Position numbers and translations under genes: made by a program
Notes under the pieces: model-generated
What the model was told of the DNA's origin: nothing
Seen by the model: only the letters and a program-made list of their open reading frames with translations
The model's database searches: none
Assembly: GCA_031289935.1 (NCBI GenBank)
Contig: JAITON010000198.1
Location: 1-15,101 of the forward strand
Length of the DNA stretch: 15,101 nucleotides
DNA from: Treponema sp.
GTDB taxonomy: Bacteria > Spirochaetota > Spirochaetia > Treponematales > Breznakiellaceae
Direction of reading: 5' to 3'
In this document: positions 7,307 to 13,525 of the stretch, piece by piece
Layout: every line of letters begins with the position of its first letter
How positions within the stretch are numbered: the first letter of the stretch is position 1

Positions 7307-8893
7307 ATGGCTATTCTGATACGCAGTGGTAGGGTCTACGATGGCTCCGGCAGGCCGCCCTTTTCGGGTGATGTATTGATAGAAGGTGAACGGATCGCCG
7401 CCATCGGGCCGCAGACAGGGTCGCAGCTTGCGGCGCCCGCGTCCGGTGTCGCGCTGATAGACGCCCGGGGCCGGGTCGTGTGTCCAGGGTTTGTTGATAC
7501 CCATCGCCATGCCGATGCGGCGGTCTTTAGTGCGCCGGAATTCGGTGAAACGGAATTGGCCCAGGGTATCACCACCACGGTGGTGGGCAACTGCGGCATC
7601 GCGCCGGTACCTGCGGCGGCTAATCCCCGTTGGCGTGAAGACTGGTACCGTTACATCGAGCCGGTCATTGGGACGGTTCATGAGGGGCTTCCCTTTGAAA
7701 GTTATACGGCCTATGCGGCGGCCCTGGAAAAGCTGCCCCTGCCCATCAACCTGGGCTTCCTCGCCGGGGCCGGTGCGGTAAAGACCGCCGTCAGGGGTTT
7801 TGCCCGGACGGCCTTCTCGCCGGAGGAACTGGCTCAGGCCGCCGCGCATATCGGTGAGGCCATGGACGCCGGGGCTCTGGGGCTTTCCTTCGGCATCATG
7901 TATCAGCCTGAATGTTATTCCCGCCGGGAGGAGCTTATCGCCCTGGCACGGCCTGCGGCAAAGGCCGGGGGGATCCTCTGTACCCATATCCGCGGCGAGG
8001 GGGACAGCCTGCCGGATTCGGTCCAGGAGATGATCGACGTGGCTGAATCCGCCGGGATTCCCCTCAATATCAGCCACTTCAAGGCCACCGGGATCAGAAA
8101 CTGGCGTTCGGCCATCTTCCAGGCTATTGCGCGGATCGAGGCGGCCCGTGCACGAGGCCAGGCGGTAACCGCAGACTTTTACCCCTACGATGGAGGTTCC
8201 ACGACGCTCTTGTCCCTGATCCCGCCGGATATACGGGAAGAGACCCCCGCAGCCCTGGCAGGAAAGCTTGCCGGATCAACCGGCCGGGAAGCTCTTAGGC
8301 GGTCGATCTCCGGCGAGCATCCCGGCTGGGACAATATGGCTGCGAGTATCGGCTGGGACCGGGTGCTCCTCAGTTCCGGCCAGTCCATAAAGACCGCTGC
8401 GGCGGGGGCCGGTTACGCCGATCCGGTGGATCTGCTCTGCGATCTGCTCGTGAACGAGGGGTATCGCACCGGGATCATCCTCCTGAGTATGGCCCAGGAG
8501 GATATTGACACCGTGGCAAACCTGCCCTGGACGGCCCTTATCTCCGACGCCCTCTATGGGGGCGGCGAAAACCCCCATCCCCGGCTGCACGGGGCCTTCC
8601 CCAAATTCCTCCGGGACTATGTGCAGGAACGGCCTTTGATGCCCCTGGAACGGGCCATCCAGAAGATGACGTCCATACCGGCGGAACGCTTTGGTATTGC
8701 CGGCCGGGGGCGGCTTGAGCCGGGAGCCTTTGCCGATGTACTGGTCTTTGACCCGGCGTCTTTTACCGGCCCGGCCGGTTACGCCCATCCCCGGGAGCGG
8801 GCTGCCGGCATGGACACGGTACTCGTCAACGGGAACATCGCGTGGGAAGATGGTGCAATCTGCGCCCGGGCCGGGAAACCGGTCTGGGGTTAA
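7307..8893 (+). CDS. N-acyl-D-amino-acid deacylase (D-aminoacylase, amidohydrolase superfamily)
   Basis: This 528-residue enzyme should hydrolyse N-acyl-D-amino acids to a fatty or acetic acid and the free D-amino acid. A small beta-sandwich N-terminus (MAILIRSGRVYDGSG) leads into the amidohydrolase barrel. Visible metal ligands are the HxH motif at 66/68 (DTHRHAD), Cys96 in VGNCGIAP (the cysteine ligand typical of D-aminoacylases), His227 (CTHIRGEGDS), His257 (NISHFKATG) and Asp414 (ISDALYG). HPRLHGAFPKFLRDYV near 424-439 is also characteristic. The ATG at 7307 lies two bases after the preceding stop; the longer in-frame reading from 7211 would run inside that gene. The product of this enzyme is a plausible substrate for the upstream PLP enzyme. 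The stop codon is part of a large inverted repeat. N-acyl-D-glutamate or -aspartate specificity cannot be excluded. Confidence 0.9.
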   Translation: MAILIRSGRVYDGSGRPPFSGDVLIEGERIAAIGPQTGSQLAAPASGVALIDARGRVVCPGFVDTHRHADAAVFSAPEFGETELAQGITTTVVGNCGIAPVPAAANPRWREDWYRYIEPVIGTVHEGLPFESYTAYAAALEKLPLPINLGFLAGAGAVKTAVRGFARTAFSPEELAQAAAHIGEAMDAGALGLSFGIMYQPECYSRREELIALARPAAKAGGILCTHIRGEGDSLPDSVQEMIDVAESAGIPLNISHFKATGIRNWRSAIFQAIARIEAARARGQAVTADFYPYDGGSTTLLSLIPPDIREETPAALAGKLAGSTGREALRRSISGEHPGWDNMAASIGWDRVLLSSGQSIKTAAAGAGYADPVDLLCDLLVNEGYRTGIILLSMAQEDIDTVANLPWTALISDALYGGGENPHPRLHGAFPKFLRDYVQERPLMPLERAIQKMTSIPAERFGIAGRGRLEPGAFADVLVFDPASFTGPAGYAHPRERAAGMDTVLVNGNIAWEDGAICARAGKPVWG

Positions 8894-8930
8894 TACCCAA
8901 ATTACGCCCTAAGGGCGGGGTATTAACCCC
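8886..8930 (+). promoter_or_regulatory. Large intercistronic stem-loop spanning the deacylase stop codon
   Basis: GGGGTTAATACCC (8886-8898) and GGGTATTAACCCC (8918-8930) are perfect 13-bp inverted repeats. Inside them CGCCC-TAA-GGGCG (8905-8917) makes a second hairpin, stacked on the 3' arm and separated from the 5' arm by the 6-nt bulge AAATTA. The deacylase stop codon TAA (8891-8893) is buried in the left arm. A run of five T (8944-8948) lies about 13 bases downstream, too far for a standard terminator, and the ridA ribosome site follows at once. The structure may block 3' exonucleases, tune ridA expression, or be a protein-binding palindrome. The pairing is seen directly; the role is inferred. 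Confidence 0.75.
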
Positions 8931-8959
8931 CGGCGCTAATAACTTTTTAGGAGTATGTC

Positions 8960-9418
8960 ATGGATGTGTATGCACGGATGAAGGAACTGGGGATAAGTCT
9001 GCCGCCGCCGCCGGCCAAGGGAGGGCTTTACGCCCCGGTTAAGCGTTTCGGCGGGAATCTGGTCTATGTGTCGGGCTGCGGGCCGGAGAAGCCGGTTCAG
9101 GGCAAACTGGGCCGGGAAATCAGCCTGGAGGAGGGGCAGCGGCAGGCCCGTTCCTGTATGCTCAATGTGCTGGCGGTCCTGGAGGCGAATGTCGAGGGAG
9201 GCCTCGGCCGGGTAAAGAACTGCGTCAAGGTCCTCAGCTTTGTGGCCTCTACCGATGATTTCTATGATCAGCCGGCGGTGGCGAACGGCGGGACCGGGCT
9301 CCTCATCGACCTGTTTGGACCGGAGGCAGGGGCGCCGGCCCGGGCGGCTATCGGGGTAAACGCGCTGCCGGGCAATATGCCTGTGGAGACCGAGGCCCTT
9401 TTCGAGCTGGACCTCTAG
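8960..9418 (+). CDS. RidA-family (YjgF/YER057c/UK114) enamine/imine deaminase
   Basis: This 152-residue protein probably hydrolyses reactive enamine/imine intermediates such as 2-aminoacrylate, which PLP dehydratases release, to stable keto acids. The pattern is RidA-like: LVYVSGCGP near 35-42, a mid-helix ARSCMLNVLAVLEA, and the end ARAAIGVNALPGNMPVETEALFEL. Arg128 and Glu143 are 15 residues apart, the same spacing as the catalytic Arg105/Glu120 pair in E. coli RidA. The N-terminus is longer than in E. coli RidA (about 128 residues), as in the YjgF-like_2 subgroup. AGGAG (8949-8953) is six bases before the ATG, a stronger site than for the two preceding genes. As the last gene of the operon it fits a detoxifying role for the D-amino-acid dehydratase. 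Confidence 0.92.
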   Translation: MDVYARMKELGISLPPPPAKGGLYAPVKRFGGNLVYVSGCGPEKPVQGKLGREISLEEGQRQARSCMLNVLAVLEANVEGGLGRVKNCVKVLSFVASTDDFYDQPAVANGGTGLLIDLFGPEAGAPARAAIGVNALPGNMPVETEALFELDL

Positions 9419-9425
9419 GGGGGGC

Positions 9426-9537
9426 TGAGCCTGGCTCAAGACCGCCTTGAGCCCTGGCTCAAGACCGCCTTGAGCCTGGGGCAAGACCGCCTTGAGCCTG
9501 GGGCAAGGCCGCCTTGAGCCCTGGCTCAAGGCAACCT
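9426..9537. repeat. Tandem array of five 22-23-bp hairpin units between convergent operons
   Basis: Units begin at 9426, 9448, 9471, 9493 and 9515, each starting TGAGCC and ending with an AAG-rCC-GCC type tail. Units 2 and 5 contain the near-perfect dyad CTTGAGCC-CT-GGCTCAAG. Units 3 and 4 carry GCC-TGG-GGC instead, with a weaker stem. The array begins seven bases after the ridA stop and ends about 30 bases before the stop of the opposing gene. No T-run follows on either strand, so these are not canonical intrinsic terminators, although several strong hairpins in a row could block readthrough from both sides. The GAGCC/GGCTC core is shared with the array at 130-339. Confidence 0.9.
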
Positions 9538-9569
9538 TGTTGCGTGCTGCGGTAGCGAGGTTAAGAGGG

Positions 9570-10466
9570 TTATTTGAAGGGAGCCCGCAGGACCGAATCG
9601 TCGAGGACGATAGCCACCCGGCCTTCCCGAAGGTGCCGCTGGGTTTCCTCGATGGAAAGCAGGAGGAGGGCGTCTTCCCGGTCGATGACCGGGTCCGTCG
9701 TATAGACCCCGAAAACCCCCCGGGCCATAATTCGCAGGGGATTGTTCCCCACCAGGGCCGCTAAACCCGGCTCGAGCCCCGAGGGAGTGGAGCTCAAGAT
9801 GCTGGTCACCGGGACATAGCGGACCATCATGGTACCGGCCGACCGGGCGATGTCCGGGTCCAGGCTGGTTTTTTCATAGATCAGGGTCATATCGCTGTCC
9901 CATATCCTGGGAAAGAGACAGGGCCGCACCAGGGTGGATGCAGCGCGGCCATGGATGGGCAGTTCCCGGTTGGCGATGATGATAATCCCCGTATAAGCCG
10001 CGCCCGGGACCGGGCTCAGGGGCCGCAACGGTTCTGTGGGCCGGCTGTGCTTCATAAGCCGGGAACTCAGCACGGAAAGGTCAATGGTATAGGCTGCGGA
10101 AATCCGGCTCATGTCCTGGGAAAGGGTAGGGGGAATTTTCCGGGCCGAAGCTGCCAGGGAGGCCGCTTCCTGGACGGATATCTCCCCCCGGCCGATCTTT
10201 TCTCCCAGCGTGGCGGAGGAATCAATCAAAATGGATAGAATAGAGGACTGGGACATGCTGGCATATCCCATGTCCAGCAGTTCTTCCGCCCGGGACCGCC
10301 CTGTGGGGAGCCGGATACCTGCCGAGGCCAGGTCCAGGGATACCTGAATCTCTATCTCCATGGAGTCCCAGTTCAGGGACCCCGAAATGTCATAGCTCTG
10401 GGCGTACAGGGTGGCGCCGGTCAACCACAGAACCAGGATTGCCGGCGCCCGTAAATAAGCTTTCAT
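9570..10466 (-). CDS. Secreted protein of unknown function
   Basis: The 298-residue product begins with a signal peptide (MKAYLRAPAILVLWLTGATLYAQ, likely cleaved after residue 23). I do not recognise a named domain. The mature part opens with SYDISGSLNWDSMEIEIQVSL, a beta-rich start. It continues with a helical region rich in Ser and Ala (about 60-120) and a C-terminal alpha/beta part (from TGIIIIANRELPIHG to IVLDDSVL) that might be an OmpA-like or LPP20-like periplasmic fold, though this is only an impression. There are no membrane helices after the signal. A strong AGGAGG site (10471-10476 on the complement) is four bases before the ATG. It follows the transglycosylase gene by 10 bases as the last gene of the operon, so a role in the periplasm or outer membrane is inferred. 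Confidence 0.8.
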   Translation of the reverse strand: MKAYLRAPAILVLWLTGATLYAQSYDISGSLNWDSMEIEIQVSLDLASAGIRLPTGRSRAEELLDMGYASMSQSSILSILIDSSATLGEKIGRGEISVQEAASLAASARKIPPTLSQDMSRISAAYTIDLSVLSSRLMKHSRPTEPLRPLSPVPGAAYTGIIIIANRELPIHGRAASTLVRPCLFPRIWDSDMTLIYEKTSLDPDIARSAGTMMVRYVPVTSILSSTPSGLEPGLAALVGNNPLRIMARGVFGVYTTDPVIDREDALLLLSIEETQRHLREGRVAIVLDDSVLRAPFK

Positions 10467-10476
10467 ACCGCCTCCT

Positions 10477-11796
10477 CTATTCCCTTATCGGCGTTTTCAG
10501 GCTGATTCCTTCCCTGAGAACATCGTTGAGTCCCATATTATTGGCCTCGGCCAGGCTCTGGGGGTCCATCCCAAAGGCACGGGCGATGGACCAGAGGGTA
10601 TCCCCCTTTTTGACGGTATAGGTCCCCTCCAGGGCGATAGGGGCGTTTTCGGGCCGCAGCGGCTCGTAGGGGAGGGCGTCCTTCTTGATGGCGGGAATCC
10701 TGATACGAAGCCCAAGCTGGAGCCGGCTGGGCTCTACACCGGGATTTTCCGCCCTGATCTGCTCCAGCGTAACGCCGTAGTGCTGGGCCAGGGCCGAAAG
10801 TGTATCCCCGTAGGCCACGAGGTGGTAGTAATAGCGGATCAGAGCCGTGTCTTCCTGGGCCAGAACCAGAGCCAGGGCCGGCAGGTCCGCTTCCTTGATC
10901 TTGAGCAGATAGCCTGGCTCTGGGGGGGTTAGCCCGTAGAGCAGCTCCCGGTTCGCGGCCTTGAGGCTTGCCGGGTCCATTCCCGCAGCTTCGGCCAAAA
11001 CCTCCAGGTCCACCTGACGGTCTATGCTGATCCGGGTCCAGCGGGGATCTTCGGCCCAGTTCAGGTCCAGGTTATAGAACCGGGGATTGGCAAGAATATG
11101 GGCCACTGCCAGGAGCTTGGGTACAAACTGGATAGTCTCGGTGTTCAGGAGTTTCCGCTCCGATAGCAGCCAGTAATCCTTGATCCCGGTCTCCCGGATA
11201 ACCCGCTGGATACCTCCCAGGCCGGTGTTATAGGCCGCCAGGGCCAGGGCCCAATCCCCCAGGGCCCGGTAATTGTCCGCCAGCTTGGCCAGGGCTCCCT
11301 GGGTGGATTTCCAGAAGTCCAGCCGCTCGTCTAGCCAATCGGTAACCCGCATATCAAAAGGGGCGATGCTATTGGTCATAAACTGCCAGAGCCCTGCCGC
11401 CCCGGAACGGCTCTCCGCCGTGACCAGATAGGATGATTCAATGACCGGCAGATAGAGGAACTCCGGGGGCAGGCCCCGTTCCTCTATCTGCCGGCGGATA
11501 AAGGCCAAGTAGGGGCCTCCCCGTTCCATGGTCGAGACCAGCCCGCGGAGTCCTCCGGGGCTGGAATATTCCTGGACATAACGCTGGCAGAGTTCCCGTT
11601 CCAGGCCCTCGATCGTCAGGGGCCTTAGTCCGGTCTGGACCGCCCCGTCCCCCGCCCCCGGGACCGCCGCCGGTATCTGTCGCAGGCCGCGCGGAAGCGC
11701 ATGCTCCGGGAGTCCTTCTTCCGGGATCGCGTCCTCCGCAGCCGCCAGGAAGGCCAGGCCCAGAAGCACCGCCAGGAAGGCCAGCCGAAGCTTCAT
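10477..11796 (-). CDS. MltD-like membrane-associated lytic murein transglycosylase with two LysM domains
   Basis: This 439-residue enzyme cleaves the MurNAc-GlcNAc glycan strand of peptidoglycan with formation of 1,6-anhydroMurNAc. It has a signal peptide (residues 1-20, ending FLAAA), an SLT domain at about 95-240, and two LysM peptidoglycan-binding repeats at about 324-368 (LVAYGDTLSALAQHYGV) and 393-436 (YTVKKGDTLWSIARAFGM). The catalytic glutamate is Glu120 in VIESSY. The family landmarks GLWQFM (135-140), ALAAYNTG (185-192) and ETIQFVPKLLA (220-230) are all present. The ATG directly abuts the preceding stop (TAG|ATG), so translation is coupled. It could serve wall remodelling, septation or muropeptide turnover. 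A lipobox is absent, so it is secreted or held by its signal anchor rather than lipid-anchored as E. coli MltD is. Confidence 0.93.
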   Translation of the reverse strand: MKLRLAFLAVLLGLAFLAAAEDAIPEEGLPEHALPRGLRQIPAAVPGAGDGAVQTGLRPLTIEGLERELCQRYVQEYSSPGGLRGLVSTMERGGPYLAFIRRQIEERGLPPEFLYLPVIESSYLVTAESRSGAAGLWQFMTNSIAPFDMRVTDWLDERLDFWKSTQGALAKLADNYRALGDWALALAAYNTGLGGIQRVIRETGIKDYWLLSERKLLNTETIQFVPKLLAVAHILANPRFYNLDLNWAEDPRWTRISIDRQVDLEVLAEAAGMDPASLKAANRELLYGLTPPEPGYLLKIKEADLPALALVLAQEDTALIRYYYHLVAYGDTLSALAQHYGVTLEQIRAENPGVEPSRLQLGLRIRIPAIKKDALPYEPLRPENAPIALEGTYTVKKGDTLWSIARAFGMDPQSLAEANNMGLNDVLREGISLKTPIRE

Positions 11797-12924
11797 CTAA
11801 AACTTTTCTCCATAATAGACCCCGGCCCATTCCCAGCGGCCGTGGATTTCCGGGTCCAGGGGAAAGTAGATTTTCCTAAAGTAGAGATACCAGACCGAAA
11901 TATACTGGGACCAGCCCGAGGTCCGCAGGTAGGCATCGCTGGCGTTGGAGCCTGCGTCCAGTTCCGTAGCATAGCGGATACGATTCTCCCGCATAAAATC
12001 CGAAAGGTTGAATTCCGCCATGCCCGAATTGTCCTCGTCCTCCTGCTCCCAAGTACGGGCAAAGAAATTCACCTTGGCCTGATAGCGCTGGAGCTGCCAG
12101 CTATTCCCCGTATCCAGGGCTGCCTCAACCGCATTGACCAGGGCGGCTAGGGTTTCAAAAGTCCAGTCCTTGGCGGAACGGTTAAAGTCCACCATCTGCT
12201 TGGCGTAGGTATAGGCGTCGGGAAAGCCGGGGACTACCGTACCATAATACGGAAGAAACTGAGTGTAGGCCTGGATCGCCCCGTTCCAGTCCCCGTTTTC
12301 CTCGTAGGTCTGGGCCAGAGAGAACCAAGTAACCCCCGGATTAATCTTATCGGAAAAACGGGAGAGGAGCTCCTCGTAGTACCAGACCCTTTGTTCCGGG
12401 CTCCGTTCCAGGGTGATAAGCTGCTGGAGGACCGTCAGATGGATGGACTTGCCCCCCACGGAAAGATCGGGATAGTTCTTGATGATCATATCAAAGTAGA
12501 GGGCCGCTGCGGGCCAGGCATCCTGCCGGGTATAGGCATAGCCGATCATCAGGAGGTAATAGGCGGTGTAGGGATCATCGGGATGCCGGTTGGTCCAGTC
12601 GCCGAGAAAACGGATGAGCCGCAGATACTCGCCGCTCCGGATGTAATTGTTGGCGATTTCCTGGACTACGGCAAACTGTTCCGGGCTCTGTCCAGTCTCC
12701 TCATCCAGAATGATAAAGAGGCTTTCCAGGCTTTCCCGTAACGTCCCTTCCCCCGCCAGGTAATAGGCCGAGTCCCCGGCAGCTTTCCCGCCCTTGCTGT
12801 TCTGTAGATTTTCCAGAAGATTGGTCCCCGCAATACGCCAGCTCAGCAAAAGATCCCCCGCTGTATCGCAGCCGGAGAGCCCCAGACAGAGGAGCGGGAG
12901 CAGGTATAACTTGATTCCCCTCAT
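11797..12924 (-). CDS. TPR-type lipoprotein
   Basis: This 375-residue lipoprotein has a signal of MRGIKLYLLPLLCLGLSGC with the lipidated Cys19 in LSGC. Helical repeats resembling tetratricopeptide units run from about residue 75 to 245, for example TAYYLLMIGYAYTRQDAWPA and VTWFSLAQTYEENGDWNGA. The C-terminus is unusually rich in Trp, Tyr and Phe (SQYISVWYLYFRKIYF, GRWEWAGVYYGEKF), suggesting contact with a membrane or glycan. It is first in an operon with a lytic transglycosylase, so it may be a scaffold or regulator for that enzyme, as other TPR lipoproteins are for murein enzymes; this is inference. The upstream sequence lacks a Shine-Dalgarno site, and the predicted promoter places +1 at the ATG itself. 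No more specific family is recognised. Confidence 0.87.
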   Translation of the reverse strand: MRGIKLYLLPLLCLGLSGCDTAGDLLLSWRIAGTNLLENLQNSKGGKAAGDSAYYLAGEGTLRESLESLFIILDEETGQSPEQFAVVQEIANNYIRSGEYLRLIRFLGDWTNRHPDDPYTAYYLLMIGYAYTRQDAWPAAALYFDMIIKNYPDLSVGGKSIHLTVLQQLITLERSPEQRVWYYEELLSRFSDKINPGVTWFSLAQTYEENGDWNGAIQAYTQFLPYYGTVVPGFPDAYTYAKQMVDFNRSAKDWTFETLAALVNAVEAALDTGNSWQLQRYQAKVNFFARTWEQEDEDNSGMAEFNLSDFMRENRIRYATELDAGSNASDAYLRTSGWSQYISVWYLYFRKIYFPLDPEIHGRWEWAGVYYGEKF

Positions 12925-12930
12925 TTTTCT

Positions 12931-12959
12931 ATTCTACCACGGAGAAAAGACCTTGGCAA
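12931..12959 (-). promoter_or_regulatory. Minus-strand promoter for the envelope operon, apparently leaderless
   Basis: On the complement the -35 box TTGCCA (12959-12954) is followed by a 17-bp spacer and the -10 box TAGAAT (12936-12931). The spacing from the -10 to the ATG at 12924 is six bases, which puts the expected transcription start on or next to the start codon. The hexamers match the consensus well (5/6 each). The -35 sits on the palindrome CTTGGCAAG (12952-12960), whose other half serves the divergent promoter. Confidence 0.75.
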
Positions 12960-12981
12960 GCTAGGTGTTTTTGAATATAAT
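12953..12981 (+). promoter_or_regulatory. Plus-strand promoter, apparently leaderless and overlapping the divergent one
   Basis: The -35 box TTGGCA (12953-12958) and the perfect -10 box TATAAT (12976-12981) are separated by 17 bp. Seven bases (TAACTCT) separate the -10 from the ATG at 12989, so the transcript should begin at or one base before the start codon. No Shine-Dalgarno site is present. The -35 overlaps the minus-strand -35 (TTGCCA) by five bases. Confidence 0.8.
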
Positions 12982-12988
12982 TAACTCT

Positions 12989-13525
12989 ATGGAGCGTTCT
13001 TTTTCCCGTAAAGCACGGGCCCGCGTCATATTTATCACCGGTCTCTCCTGTATGCTTGTAGGCTGTGCCGTGCTCCTGGGTTCCATGGTGGGCTCCCGAA
13101 TGCTCGTCCTGGGGGCTTTCCTGGTTACCATGATCGGTGTGGTCAGCGCCGTTCTGGCGGTGCGGCTGAACAAACGCTCCATCTACCTCTTTTTTGCCTG
13201 TTTTTTCATGCTCCTGGGCTTCTTTCTGATCCTTGCGGCCCTGAAGATACTGCCTTTCGGCTTCCGTCAGGGCTGGCCCCTCCTGGCGGTTTTCGCGGGA
13301 CTGGCGCTGCTCCCTGCGGGCTGGCATCGCTTCGGCCGGGCGCGGGTCCGTTACATGGTGCCCGCCGGGGCCTTTATCATCCTAGGGGCGGCTCTCCTGG
13401 TCTTTTCGATGGATATTATTGAATTTTCCTTTAGGCTCTTTATGCTGCATTGGTGGCCCTTCCTGGTGGTCCTGACCGGGTTGATTCTCCTGCTGATAGC
13501 CTTGGGAACAAGGAAGTCTGAATGA
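12989..13525 (+). CDS. Six-helix membrane protein, LiaI/LiaF (DUF5668)-like
   Basis: This 178-residue integral membrane protein has helices at about 12-33, 38-59, 64-87, 96-112, 122-141 and 148-172. Two internal repeats read WPLLAVFAGLALL (96-108) and WPFLVVLTGLILL (156-168). Such WP-x-x-G-L-x-L-L segments are typical of LiaI/LiaF-type and DUF5668 membrane regions linked to envelope-stress sensing, but I do not claim a true LiaF. The start is ATG 12989, because the in-frame GTG at 12965 lies upstream of the promoter -10 box. It has no Shine-Dalgarno site and looks leaderless. The following lipoprotein gene overlaps it by four bases (ATGA), so the pair likely functions together at the membrane. 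Confidence 0.8.
   Translation: MERSFSRKARARVIFITGLSCMLVGCAVLLGSMVGSRMLVLGAFLVTMIGVVSAVLAVRLNKRSIYLFFACFFMLLGFFLILAALKILPFGFRQGWPLLAVFAGLALLPAGWHRFGRARVRYMVPAGAFIILGAALLVFSMDIIEFSFRLFMLHWWPFLVVLTGLILLLIALGTRKSE

Noticed and set aside
9492..9764. Small + strand open frame starting in the second repeat array
   Set aside because: Made of repeat sequence and the antisense of the secreted-protein gene; no ribosome site and no recognisable product.
12965..12988. GTG start for the membrane protein
   Set aside because: The GTG lies upstream of the -10 box at 12976-12981, so it would not be on the transcript from that promoter.
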